From the NCBI RefSeq assembly GCF_900167105.1, contig NZ_FUXE01000007.1:32853-96852 (forward strand): a DNA stretch of 64,000 nt. The letters are read 5' to 3'. Origin of the DNA: Porphyromonas circumdentaria (GTDB taxonomy: Bacteria > Bacteroidota > Bacteroidia > Bacteroidales > Porphyromonadaceae). This document shows, piece by piece, positions 35,987 through 44,854 of the stretch. The position numbers and the translations under genes were made by a program. Every line of letters starts with the position of its first letter. Position 1 is the stretch's first letter. The notes below the pieces were generated by a model. That model saw nothing but the letters and a program-made list of their open reading frames with translations. It was not told the origin of the DNA and did no database searches.

Positions 35987-36289
35987 ATGGAACCTCAAAA
36001 GATTGTTTTTATCAGTTTCAATCAAGCCCTTCACGGACTTATTATAAAAGCTCTAAGTCGTTTCAACCTGAGGGGATATACCCAATGGGAAGAGCTTCAA
36101 GGGGCTGGCTCTAATACAGGTGTACCTCACCTCGGCACACATGCGTGGCCTACGCTTAATGGAGCTCTCCTTGTAGCCTGCACTGAAGAGAGAGCACACA
36201 AACTATTGGATGCCTTGGCAGAAATCGACAGAGAAAATCCGCTGCAGGGTCTACGCGCTTTTATGTGGAGCATCGAGCGAAGTATATAA
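35987..36289 (+). CDS. PG0541-family transporter-associated protein
   Basis: 100 residues, no signal peptide, with a PII-like alpha/beta pattern (KIVFISFNQALHGLIIKALSRFNLRGYT; NGALLVACTEERAHKLLDALAEID). The family is known from Porphyromonas (PG0541) next to RND pumps, as here, 30 bp after the permease. A cytoplasmic regulator or sensor of the pump is an inference from fold and context. Confidence 0.8.
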   Translation: MEPQKIVFISFNQALHGLIIKALSRFNLRGYTQWEELQGAGSNTGVPHLGTHAWPTLNGALLVACTEERAHKLLDALAEIDRENPLQGLRAFMWSIERSI

Positions 36290-36347
36290 GCCCTTAGAAG
36301 CGCACAGAGCCCCATAGCGGCCTCATACTGTGAACCCTCTAAAAGCA

Positions 36348-36382
36348 AAGCCTCTTCTCCGAAATGGGGAAGGGGCTTTTTT
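36348..36382 (+). terminator. Hairpin terminator of the RND operon
   Basis: AGCCTCTTCTCC and GGGGAAGGGGCT around a 5-nt loop, followed by TTTTTT. Confidence 0.8.
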
Positions 36383-36485
36383 GTACCCTCTTCTCCTCCA
36401 TCAGCTCTGAAAGTCTCATTATAGCCCATCCGAGCAAGGCTTAGTTCTAACCGTTCCAAAGCATCCATGTAAACCATATACGTAA

Positions 36486-36573
36486 ACTTGAGTTCTCTCC
36501 TATGCAAACTTTCAAAACCTTCTGTGTAAACTCTTGAAACCATCTGTGCAAACTTTCGAAACCATCCGAGTAA
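36486..36573. repeat. 22-bp tandem repeat array D
   Basis: Four contiguous 22-bp units at 36486, 36508, 36530 and 36552 (plus a partial fifth), each starting ACT and ending in GTAA or GCAA. Consensus roughly ACTTTCGAAACCATCTGTGC. The first part (36482-36520) is an exact 39-bp reverse complement of 46883-46921 in array E. Confidence 0.9.
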
Positions 36574-36974
36574 ACTTTTCAGTTAATAAAAGCCCTCTCT
36601 TAAAAGGCTATCGAGAAAGAGAGAAAAGGCTATGAACGGGGCAATATAGAGGCTACTACAAAGGAGTAATCATAGCGATGAAAAGCATTATTTTCGATAT
36701 AGAAATAAGTCCTCTCCTATGGTGAAGAGGGGGATCCCTTTCCTTTTTTATTCTTTTTTAGCACGGTCGTTTCCATGGGTTATCCGTGGACTAAAATCAA
36801 AAAAGAGAAGTCTACAAAACAGAACATAACCCACTATAAATCAACCGTAATATGGAGTAAAAAGAGAAACAATAAGGAGCTAAAAAGAGTATGCTATTGA
36901 GCTTGCTCAAAAACGCGCTACGACTATATTAAAATCAGACCTATACAACAGGATGATATATTGGATTTTTGTCT

Positions 36975-36982
36975 TACATTTG
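36975..36982 (+). promoter_or_regulatory. Candidate -7 element
   Basis: TACATTTG 36 bp before the Cys-rich protein gene at 37018. -33 element unclear. Confidence 0.45.
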
Positions 36983-37017
36983 CCTCGGAGTAATTGCGAA
37001 AAGGATGCTCCTAAACT

Positions 37018-37491
37018 ATGTGGAATAGAGTTATCAAGAGTATAACGCTCCCTATCTTCGTGGGGTTAATGTTGCTGTTCAGCGTGGGCTTCAAGAGTGT
37101 TGAGGTCTGCTGTGCATGTATCTGTACTCAGGTAGCTCCCGAGGGGTGCCCTATGGAACGCCTTGCTACGGAGAGTTGGGCGGGACACTTATTCGCCTCT
37201 CTACCCATCAAAGAGGGTACTATGCACCCCGAGAAATGCCTTTGTAATGGAGGGGAAGACTGCTCAGACTGCGTGCCCAAGGTCGAAGTGCTCCACGTGG
37301 ATAGTTACACCCTCCCGAAAGATTCGTCCGAGAGTGCCGATTGCCCATGGATTACCCTCTCAGAGGTCAATTCACCCCATCGCATCCTCCCCCTTGTGGC
37401 AACGGCTATTACGCCTCAAAGACTCCCCACGCCTCCTGCCCCTCCTGAGGGTAGGCATATCCTTTCATACGGTTGTGTACTAAGAATTTGA
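37018..37491 (+). CDS. Cysteine-rich exported protein, probably metal-related
   Basis: 157 residues. One N-terminal hydrophobic segment (about 10-26, signal or anchor), then clustered cysteines: VCCACIC near residue 30, C-P near 43, CLCNGGEDCSDC near 72-83, and single Cys further on. Not recognised as a named enzyme. It is followed after 137 bp by a TonB receptor of the heavy-metal type and an HMA-domain protein, so a role in metal sensing or binding at the envelope is inferred. The C-terminal Pro-rich part (TPPAPPEG) looks disordered. No antisense frame of similar quality exists. Confidence 0.6.
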   Translation: MWNRVIKSITLPIFVGLMLLFSVGFKSVEVCCACICTQVAPEGCPMERLATESWAGHLFASLPIKEGTMHPEKCLCNGGEDCSDCVPKVEVLHVDSYTLPKDSSESADCPWITLSEVNSPHRILPLVATAITPQRLPTPPAPPEGRHILSYGCVLRI

Positions 37492-37628
37492 ATACTTTCC
37501 TCTCTCTTGTCGTGAGACCTTGAGAGAAGGTTATACCCACATGTACCTATACGTAATGGTACACACGAACATCCATAACATAGTTGTGATTATTTACTCA
37601 GTATTCATTTCAATTTTAATGTACACAT

Positions 37629-39878
37629 ATGAATCAAACTCTTAAGGGGTTAGTCATTTGCCTACTATCCCTACCAATCATATCCCTCTCATCAAAAGCA
37701 CAAGATGCTTCTGTGCTAACAGGCATTGTAGTAGATGAAGAGGGGGCTCCACTACCCTCTGCCAATGTCTATTGGTTAGGCACTTTTACCCATACCACAA
37801 CCAACGAAGAGGGCTCCTTTACTCTGCCTCGGTCGGAGCAGAGTAACCAAGTTATTATTAGCTCCATGGGATTTCGTTCAGACACTATTCCTGTGACGAT
37901 AGAGACCGCAAAGCTTAAGGTTACGCTACACACCTTACAGATGAAAGAGGTAGAAGTACTTGCTTTCCAACGCGGACGTACACGCTCTAAACTCTCGGCA
38001 GGCAATCAAGAACGCATCAATATGGGCGAGCTTTTGCGAGCGGCCTGCTGTAGTTTGGGCGAAAGCTTTACAACCAACCCCTCGGTAGATGTCTCCACTA
38101 CTGATGCAGCAACAGGATCTAAGCAAATACGGTTGCTCGGCTTAAGCGGTAAGTATGTACAAATGCAAACAGAAAATATCCCCAATTTTAGGGGTGTTTC
38201 TGCCCCTTTTGCTTTAGGCTATATCCCTGGTACATGGATAGAAAGCATACAAGTATCCAAAGGAGCAGCCTCCGTCAAGAATGGCTTCGAGTCTATGACG
38301 GGACAAATCAATATAGAGTACAGAAAACCCAATACAGACCGATATTTAGACGGGAACATTTATCTTGATCAAGGATTGCGCGCCGAGGGTAATTTTATCG
38401 GCAACTATCAATTCGGGAAACATTGGAGTACAGCACTTCTAACACATATAGAAGATCGCTCTCTTGCACACGATTATAACGGAGATTCCTTTGTAGATAT
38501 GCCTCTTCAAAGGCAATACAATGTGATGAACCGCTGGACCTATAAGGGGGGACGTACTATGCTCCAAACAGGATGGCTCTACCTCTATGAGAATAGACGG
38601 TCAGGACAGTTGGGTTATCATTATAAGCCCTTTCCTAATCGCTACAAAATCGGTATCGAAAATCACAGAGCAGAGGCGTTTGCCAAAATTGCACACGCTT
38701 TCAACGATGAAAACGGCAGTAACATGGCACTGATACTGGATGCTGGGAAGCAAAAAATGGACTCAAACTATGGACTAAAGACGTTAAACATAGACCAGAG
38801 TAACCTCTATGCTTCTCTAATCTTTGAAACACAGTGGCAGGCAAAACATGCACTATCAACAGGACTTAGCTGGCAATACGATGAGTGGAAGCAAGACGCT
38901 CAACTGTTGGCACGAGCTGGCGAAAAATCGGTTTACAACACTTTCCTTGAGTCTGTACCTGGAGCCTACGCACAGTACACCTATACCCCTAACGGACATT
39001 TCACGCTAATGGGTGGCATCAGAGCGGACTACAGTAACCTACATGGCTTCTTTGTTACTCCTCGTCTACACGTACGTTACAGCCCTACCGACTACACCAA
39101 CATACGCCTATCAGTGGGGAAAGGCTATCGTACACAAAGGATTCTCATCGAAAACTATCATCTACTGGCCTCAAGCAGAGCATTCGTAATAGCCGAGGGA
39201 GCTAACCAACTACAAGAAAACTCTTGGAACTATGGTATCAGCAACAGCTGGGAAATACCGCTTTGGCAACACAAAAAATTAGATCTCAACCTTGAGTACT
39301 ACTACACACACTTCAATAATCGATTAATTATGGATATGGATAAGAATGCCCATGAGGTACATTTCTATCCACTGGGCGATGGGTCATCGTTCTCGCACAC
39401 GTTCCAAATCGATGCAGCCTATAAGCTCTTAAAAGATTTGGACGTAACGGCAGCTTTCCGCTATACCGATGTGCGTACGACAACCAATAACATACTTCAG
39501 CAAGAGCCTTTAAGTTCTCTTTTCAAAGGATTGCTTTCACTCTCCTACAAGACCCCTCTAAGACGTTGGCAAGGCGATGTTACGCTCTCGGTCAACGGAC
39601 GGGGACGAATGCCCTCGCCCTATCTTCTCGCAGACGGCACCCCATCATGGGATAGTACTTTCCCTACCTACCCGATGCTTAGTGCGCAGATAACACGTTT
39701 TTTCCCAAAATGGTCTATCTATTTGGGTGCAGAAAACATGACCAACTTTACCCAAAGAAGTCCCATTATCGATGCTCGTAATCCTTGGGGACCCAACTTT
39801 GACGCGACAATGGTATGGGGCCCCACAGAAGGCATCATGGTCTATATGGGTATCCGCTTCAATGTATTCGACAACTAA
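37629..39878 (+). CDS. TonB-dependent receptor, heavy-metal-associated type
   Basis: 749 residues. Signal peptide (1-24, SKAQ), a carboxypeptidase-regulatory-like domain (about 30-110, GIVVDEEGAPLPSANVYWLG), plug domain (about 125-235) and 22-strand barrel to the C-terminal Phe-containing end (IRFNVFDN). The plug contains RAACCSLGESFTTNPSVDV and LLGLSGKYVQMQTENIPN, a pattern I associate with Bacteroidetes receptors encoded beside HMA proteins. Its genomic partner here is exactly such a protein (39930). Copper or another soft metal, or a metal chelate, is the inferred substrate. Confidence 0.9.
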   Translation: MNQTLKGLVICLLSLPIISLSSKAQDASVLTGIVVDEEGAPLPSANVYWLGTFTHTTTNEEGSFTLPRSEQSNQVIISSMGFRSDTIPVTIETAKLKVTLHTLQMKEVEVLAFQRGRTRSKLSAGNQERINMGELLRAACCSLGESFTTNPSVDVSTTDAATGSKQIRLLGLSGKYVQMQTENIPNFRGVSAPFALGYIPGTWIESIQVSKGAASVKNGFESMTGQINIEYRKPNTDRYLDGNIYLDQGLRAEGNFIGNYQFGKHWSTALLTHIEDRSLAHDYNGDSFVDMPLQRQYNVMNRWTYKGGRTMLQTGWLYLYENRRSGQLGYHYKPFPNRYKIGIENHRAEAFAKIAHAFNDENGSNMALILDAGKQKMDSNYGLKTLNIDQSNLYASLIFETQWQAKHALSTGLSWQYDEWKQDAQLLARAGEKSVYNTFLESVPGAYAQYTYTPNGHFTLMGGIRADYSNLHGFFVTPRLHVRYSPTDYTNIRLSVGKGYRTQRILIENYHLLASSRAFVIAEGANQLQENSWNYGISNSWEIPLWQHKKLDLNLEYYYTHFNNRLIMDMDKNAHEVHFYPLGDGSSFSHTFQIDAAYKLLKDLDVTAAFRYTDVRTTTNNILQQEPLSSLFKGLLSLSYKTPLRRWQGDVTLSVNGRGRMPSPYLLADGTPSWDSTFPTYPMLSAQITRFFPKWSIYLGAENMTNFTQRSPIIDARNPWGPNFDATMVWGPTEGIMVYMGIRFNVFDN

Positions 39879-39929
39879 CGCACCCATCAAATAGAAAATA
39901 GAATAAACTCTTAAAACGTTATAATCAAT

Positions 39930-40310
39930 ATGAAGACAACTTTTGTATCTATCCTGCTTGCGTTGCTATGTAGCACAGCCCTGTTTGCTAAAAACATTGT
40001 CAAAGTGTACGTTGCCCCCACACCGCGTATGCACTGTACGAGCTGTGAAGAAAAGATTCGCAAGGCTCTACAATTTGAGAAAGGGATGAAAGACATGGAG
40101 TTCGACATCGATAACAATGTAATTCTATTGGTTTTCGATCAAGACAAAACCTCTTTGGAGCATCTGGCAAAGAAACTCCAAAAGATAGGCTATGAAATCC
40201 GCATTTTGGACACCCCCAACGGAGTAGAAGCTGATGAAGACCCCTCCGCAACTTGTACGCATCAGCAAAAATCCACCTGCCTCTCTATCGGTAAGAGAGA
40301 GAGACAATAG
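39930..40310 (+). CDS. Exported heavy-metal-associated (HMA) domain protein
   Basis: 126 residues with signal peptide (1-20, ALFAK). HMA ferredoxin-like domain (about 23-95) with the metal site MHCTSC (Cys36, Cys39), then a polar tail with two more Cys (ATCTHQQKSTC) that could extend the binding site. Likely a periplasmic metallochaperone or sponge working with the TonB receptor 51 bp upstream. Confidence 0.88.
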   Translation: MKTTFVSILLALLCSTALFAKNIVKVYVAPTPRMHCTSCEEKIRKALQFEKGMKDMEFDIDNNVILLVFDQDKTSLEHLAKKLQKIGYEIRILDTPNGVEADEDPSATCTHQQKSTCLSIGKRERQ

Positions 40311-40460
40311 ACCGTAGCCATACTCTTTTTCTCATCCTCTTCGATAGATATATCCGCACCTCGAAAGGAGAGTTAAAGTTTACACACGCACCCCTTACTC
40401 TTATTGGAAGAAGTTTACAAAGTTCTTTCGAGAGAGCAGGGGTGCTTTCCATATACCTTT

Positions 40461-40492
40461 TTTGCGTAGTTGGCTCTTTTTTAGTACTTTTG
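40461..40492 (+). promoter_or_regulatory. Bacteroidetes consensus promoter
   Basis: TTTG (40461-40464), 20 bp, TACTTTTG (40485-40492). Excellent match; the transcript would start about 20 nt before the ATG at 40520. Confidence 0.8.
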
Positions 40493-40519
40493 TGCCTATC
40501 ATTAAAATAGTTGCGCATT

Positions 40520-41329
40520 ATGAGCCAAAAAAGAATTCTATATATATCACAAGAGATTACCCCCTATTTGGATGAAAGTCCTATGGGGATTTTTTCTAGA
40601 TGGTTACCTCAACGTATCCAAGAAAATGGCAGTGATGTACGTATTTTCATGCCACGTTACGGGCTTATCAACGAACGCCGCCATCAGTTGCACGAAGTGA
40701 TTCGCCTGTCGGGTATCAATATCATAGTCAACGATACAGACTATCCGCTCATCATCAAAGTAGCCTCTGTGCCACAGTCTCGTATACAAGTTTACTTTAT
40801 AGACAATGACGAGTTCTTCAAGCGCAAATCTCTTTTTGGTATTGAAGAGAAGTATGGCAACGACACAGCAGACCGTTCTATCTTCTTTGTGCATGGGGTC
40901 TTTGAAGCTATAAAGAAACTGAGATGGATTCCCGACGTGATACACTGTGCGGGATGGTTCGGAGCACTGGCACCTGCTTACCTGAAAACCATCTATAAGG
41001 ACGACCCTTGCTTCAATAAGGCTAAGATTGTCTACTCTCCCTTTGAGAAGGAAGAAGAGGGTGAAATCGCTCCCAACATCATGGAAGCTCTGCGCTTCGA
41101 CGGTATAGAGAACGACCTTGTAGCCCCCATGAATGGAGAGCACACTCCAGAGGCTATTCGCCGCATGGCTATAGCACACTGCGACGGTGTTATCATGCCA
41201 GAACAACCAACCCAAAGCACTCTTTTTGATTATGCGAAACAGTGTAACAAACCTGTTTTGGAGTACCCAGGAGACTTGAAAGAGAACGTACAAAAGTTCC
41301 AAGACTTCTACGACTCTCTCATTGACTAA
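40520..41329 (+). CDS. Half-length GT5-like (glycogen/starch synthase N-domain) protein
   Basis: 269 residues from the ATG at 40520 (an in-frame TTG at 40511 is less likely; the consensus promoter fits both). The sequence matches the N-terminal Rossmann domain of glycogen synthases (RILYISQEITPY, VRIFMPRYGLINERRHQLHEVIRLSGI, PDVIHCAGWFGALAPAYLK). Real GlgA has about 480 residues and a KxGGL motif near its start; here that place reads SPMGIFSRWLP, and the whole C-terminal nucleotide-sugar domain is absent. Catalysis as a glycogen synthase is therefore doubtful. Such short forms are conserved in Bacteroidales; the role is unknown. Confidence 0.8.
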   Translation: MSQKRILYISQEITPYLDESPMGIFSRWLPQRIQENGSDVRIFMPRYGLINERRHQLHEVIRLSGINIIVNDTDYPLIIKVASVPQSRIQVYFIDNDEFFKRKSLFGIEEKYGNDTADRSIFFVHGVFEAIKKLRWIPDVIHCAGWFGALAPAYLKTIYKDDPCFNKAKIVYSPFEKEEEGEIAPNIMEALRFDGIENDLVAPMNGEHTPEAIRRMAIAHCDGVIMPEQPTQSTLFDYAKQCNKPVLEYPGDLKENVQKFQDFYDSLID

Positions 41330-41454
41330 AATCTTTTTGTTTGTCGTTTTAATCCCATCGGGGTATTTCTTTCCTGTTAGCACCCAAAAGTCGGACTTTT
41401 GACAACTGAAAAGACACAGGAAGCGAAACTCCTTTTTCACCCAAGAGATTCAAG

Positions 41455-42864
41455 ATGAAGACCAACCTGTTCAAACCTTTGTTAACCCTCATTAGCATCG
41501 GGGTTTCACTCCTTTTTGCTGCTTGTAATGATCGTCTCTCGGATGTAGGGTTATCACTCCCTTCAGACCAACATATACAGACGCAATCAGACACTCTGTT
41601 GCTCTCAGCAAAAACAATCGCGGTAGACTCCATTTACAGCCGTTCTACCTACACCCTTTTAGGGCAGCTAAGCGATCCTTTCTTTGGTAATTTCCGTTCT
41701 TCTTACATCACCCGTCTGCAACATGCCCCTGGATTTAAACTCAAACACACCCCTATCAATGGGAAAATCGATTCGGTAGCCTTGGAGGTTAGCTATGCTT
41801 CTTGGGTAGGCGACTCTACTACATGGGCCAAGGTAGCTGTATATGAAGTAAAGCAACCCCTTCCAGAAAGTCGCTACTCGAGAGACTTAACTCCCTACAT
41901 TAAAGATGCTCAACTACTTGGTACCCACACCTATCAAGCAGGAAATGCCAAGGGATACCACACCCTGAAGATACCTCTCGATAGAGAGTTGGGCGAACGT
42001 ATTCACAACGCCTCTATAAACTCTCCCATAAGCTTTGACACACAACAGAATTTCGAGGGGCAAATCCTTCGAGGACTTTACGTGCGCTCGACCACAGGTT
42101 CGGGCTGTATGCTAAGCGTTTATAACACCACGCTTGTCCTCTACTACACCTATCGCTACGAAGGACCTAACCAAGCAGGAAGAGACACAGTAATGAACGT
42201 AGTGGGAACGTCTCGCTTCACCAATACCAACCAGCTCTACATGCTACAACAGTTTGAGAATAGCAACATCGACAACTTGTTAGTGCCCAACAATGACTAT
42301 GCCTATGTCAAATCGCCGCAAGGAGTGGCCATGCAACTCTCTCTCTCGGCAGAAGATTTGCAAAAAGCTTTTGGTGCTACACTCGGAGATGCAAGCAGAA
42401 CGCGCGTTATCAACGATGCCCAACTCAAACTGCCTGTAAACGTTCCCTCAGAAACTCAAACCGTATTGAACCCTCCTGCCTATACATTATTGATTCCAAA
42501 AGATTCTATCAACTCGTTCTTTCAGAACGGCTACACGGAATTGACCCATCCCGATGTGTCGTACCTTTCTACACAGTACAACATCAACCAGAGGGCATAC
42601 GTCTTCAACAATATCAGCTCTTTAATTACCAAACACCTCGAACTACACAGTACAAGAGATGCCAACACGGGGTCTATAAAGCTCAACGCACCACTGGAGA
42701 TAGTTATTCTTCCCGTTCGCAGAGAGACTTTAAGCGGCTCTAAGATTACCGCCAACATAATGAACTATGTATTTCCATCGGGAGCTCGCATTCAATTAGA
42801 GTCGGGCGGCATAAGAATGGGGGTAATAAGCTCTTCGCACAAAACATATAAAAGAGATAGGTAA
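41455..42864 (+). CDS. DUF4270 domain lipoprotein
   Basis: 469 residues with lipoprotein signal (LLFAACNDRL, Cys near 24) and the DUF4270 fold: SDVGLSLPSDQHIQTQSDTLLLSAKTI at the start of the mature part and a repeated beta-rich pattern (GQLSDPFFGNFRSSYITRLQ). Outer membrane or surface lipoprotein of unknown function. It follows the GT5-like gene at 125 bp, a recurrent pairing in Bacteroidales as far as I recall. Confidence 0.85.
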   Translation: MKTNLFKPLLTLISIGVSLLFAACNDRLSDVGLSLPSDQHIQTQSDTLLLSAKTIAVDSIYSRSTYTLLGQLSDPFFGNFRSSYITRLQHAPGFKLKHTPINGKIDSVALEVSYASWVGDSTTWAKVAVYEVKQPLPESRYSRDLTPYIKDAQLLGTHTYQAGNAKGYHTLKIPLDRELGERIHNASINSPISFDTQQNFEGQILRGLYVRSTTGSGCMLSVYNTTLVLYYTYRYEGPNQAGRDTVMNVVGTSRFTNTNQLYMLQQFENSNIDNLLVPNNDYAYVKSPQGVAMQLSLSAEDLQKAFGATLGDASRTRVINDAQLKLPVNVPSETQTVLNPPAYTLLIPKDSINSFFQNGYTELTHPDVSYLSTQYNINQRAYVFNNISSLITKHLELHSTRDANTGSIKLNAPLEIVILPVRRETLSGSKITANIMNYVFPSGARIQLESGGIRMGVISSSHKTYKRDR

Positions 42865-42912
42865 ACACCTGCAAAAGAAAAAGAAGAGAACTGAACTTAT
42901 CCATACAAAACG

Positions 42913-44184
42913 ATGAAAGCTGCAAAGGATGCCAAGATTAGACTCACAGCAATGAACTTCTTACAGTTCTTCATGTGGGGTGCATGGCTCATATCTATGG
43001 GTCGTTACTTTGGTAATGTGATGCATTTCGACGGGGCACAGATAGGCAATCTATTTGCCACGGGGGGCATTGCCTCTATCATTATGCCTGCATTGATGGG
43101 TATTGTGGCCGACCGATGGGTCAACGCAGAACGTCTTTTGGGTATCTGCTACCTGCTTGCCTCAGTCTTGCTCGTGGTTTTGGGTCTACTTCCTGCAGGC
43201 ACTCCTTATAGTACCGTCTTTCTGGTAGTCCTTCTTCTCAACTTCTTCTATATGCCTACCCTCTCGCTAAGCTATACTGTCTCGTATAGTGTGCTTAATA
43301 GTGTAGGTGCCGATGTTGTGAAGAGCTTTCCCCCGATACGTGTGTGGGGAACGGTGGGTTTCATTGTAGCGATGTGGATTGTAAACATTTTAGGGTTTAT
43401 GGACAGCCCTAACCAATTTTTCTTTGGAGCAGGAGCGGCTTTATGTGCTACACTTTACAGCCTGAGCCTACCTAAAGTACCTCACGGTTTGAATAAAGAA
43501 AAGGCAAAAGGCTTACTCTCCTCGCTCGGATTGGATGCTCTCGTCATGCTCAAGGATACAAAGATGGCGGTATTCTTTATTTTCTCAATCCTCTTAGGAG
43601 CAGCCCTACAGATCACTAACGCTTACGGAACGCTCTTTTTGGATAGTTTTGCCAACAATGAACTCTTCAAAGAGAGCTTTGCTGTACGTTACCCCAATAT
43701 CCTTCTTTCCCTGTCACAAATATCCGAAACCCTCTTTATCCTCGCCATACCCTTCTTCCTGAAACGCTTTGGGATTAAGAATGTAATGCTTATGAGCTTC
43801 TTTGCTTGGTTCTTGCGCTTCGGGCTCTTCAGCATCGGTGATCCTGGGTTCCCTGGCATTATCTCTCTACTGCTCTCTATGGTGGTTTATGGTATGGCTT
43901 TTGATTTCTTTAATATATCGGGGTCGATATTCGTAGAGTCAGAAACTCCTCCCTCTATGCGCGCTAGCGTTCAGGGACTATTTATTCTGGCAACTAACGG
44001 ATTGGGAGCAGTCATAGGATCTTCTCTAAGTGGACAAGTGGTGCAAGCCTACACGGTCGAGGGGAGCGTACAGTGGAGTACTGTATGGGCTATTTTCTCA
44101 GGATATGCTCTCATTACGGGGATTTTATTCCTCTTTCTCTTCCGCTATAAGGCTCGCCCTAATGAGGAGATTAAACATATCTAA
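42913..44184 (+). CDS. Nucleoside permease, NupG-type MFS transporter
   Basis: 423 residues with 12 predicted membrane helices and the NHS-family start RLTAMNFLQFFMWGAWLISMGRY. Further family marks are MGIVADRWVNAERLLG and FPPIRVWGTVGFI. Proton-coupled uptake of nucleosides at the inner membrane. 48 bp after the DUF4270 gene, possibly read through from it. Confidence 0.9.
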   Translation: MKAAKDAKIRLTAMNFLQFFMWGAWLISMGRYFGNVMHFDGAQIGNLFATGGIASIIMPALMGIVADRWVNAERLLGICYLLASVLLVVLGLLPAGTPYSTVFLVVLLLNFFYMPTLSLSYTVSYSVLNSVGADVVKSFPPIRVWGTVGFIVAMWIVNILGFMDSPNQFFFGAGAALCATLYSLSLPKVPHGLNKEKAKGLLSSLGLDALVMLKDTKMAVFFIFSILLGAALQITNAYGTLFLDSFANNELFKESFAVRYPNILLSLSQISETLFILAIPFFLKRFGIKNVMLMSFFAWFLRFGLFSIGDPGFPGIISLLLSMVVYGMAFDFFNISGSIFVESETPPSMRASVQGLFILATNGLGAVIGSSLSGQVVQAYTVEGSVQWSTVWAIFSGYALITGILFLFLFRYKARPNEEIKHI

Positions 44185-44251
44185 GGAGTATCTTCTCACG
44201 AGGTAAGGTCTTTTTTCATCGTACTCTATTTCAAAACTGATTTATATTCTC

Positions 44252-44259
44252 TATCTTTG
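44252..44259 (+). promoter_or_regulatory. Candidate -7 element for mscL
   Basis: TATCTTTG 33 bp before the mscL start; leader about 27 nt. No clear TTTG at -33. Confidence 0.5.
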
Positions 44260-44291
44260 CTCATAACGTTTTATATAAGTTTGTAATAGTT

Positions 44292-44717
44292 ATGGGAAAG
44301 TTTATTCGAGAATTTAAGGAATTTGCCGTTAGAGGCAACGTGATGGACATGGCCATCGGACTAATCATTGGGGCAGCTTTCGGTAAGATTGTATCTTCAT
44401 TAGTGGCAGACATCATTATGCCTCCGATTGCTTTACTCACAGAATCGGGCAATGTAGAAGGGATCAGATGGGTACTTCGTGAGGCTGTTATACAGGGAGA
44501 AGAAGTAATCAAACCCGAAGTCGTTATGAATGTCGGAGGGTTCTTACAGACGGTAATTGACTTTATCATTATTGCCTTTGTTATCTTCCTGATGATCAAG
44601 GGCATCATGAAACTAAAGCGTCAGAAAGCAGAGGAACCTGCTCCAGCAGAACCCTCTGAAGAGGTTAAACTATTGAGCGACATCAAAGAACTCCTCAAAA
44701 AGCAGGCTAACTCTTAA
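44292..44717 (+). CDS. mscL: Large-conductance mechanosensitive channel
   Basis: 141 residues. N-terminal helix and TM1 [40 protein letters not shown]2 near 80-105 ([18 protein letters not shown]), and the C-terminal bundle ([16 protein letters not shown]). Opens under membrane tension and releases solutes after osmotic downshock. Confidence 0.97.
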   Translation: MGKFIREFKEFAVRGNVMDMAIGLIIGAAFGKIVSSLVADIIMPPIALLTESGNVEGIRWVLREAVIQGEEVIKPEVVMNVGGFLQTVIDFIIIAFVIFLMIKGIMKLKRQKAEEPAPAEPSEEVKLLSDIKELLKKQANS

Positions 44718-44751
44718 AAAGAACTACCTTTTACAGGGCAACCAAAGGATG

Positions 44752-44789
44752 AAAAAGCTACCTTCCAACAAGCGGAGGTAGCTTTTTTT
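44752..44789 (+). terminator. Rho-independent terminator of mscL
   Basis: Perfect arms AAAAAGCTACCT and AGGTAGCTTTTT with continued T run, 35 bp after the stop. Confidence 0.9.
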
Positions 44790-44854
44790 ATAGGGTAAAA
44801 ATCCCTGTTTTTCTATTTTGAGATGGTCTCAAAGCCCTTTTTTGAAAGGTACCA

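Larger units (their letters stand above)
36290..37017. other. Intergenic region with repeats, downstream of the RND operon
   Basis: 728 bp with a terminator (36348), a 22-bp repeat array (36486-36573) and a -7 promoter match (36975). No credible gene; the reverse-strand frame at 36127-36543 runs across the repeats and is rejected. Confidence 0.6.

Noticed and set aside
36127..36543. Minus-strand frame overlapping the PG0541-type gene
   Set aside because: Runs through 22-bp repeats and a terminator; Leu/Arg-rich translation without features.
36486..36573. 22-bp arrays as CRISPR arrays
   Set aside because: Units are contiguous, degenerate and lack conserved repeats separated by unique spacers.
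40388..40445. GCACCCCT/AGGGGTGC inverted repeat as a terminator after the HMA gene
   Set aside because: Arms are 8 bp with a 42-nt loop and no adjacent T run; not convincing.
40604..41440. Minus-strand frame of 278 codons
   Set aside because: Antisense to the GT5-like gene, which has a consensus promoter and family motifs.
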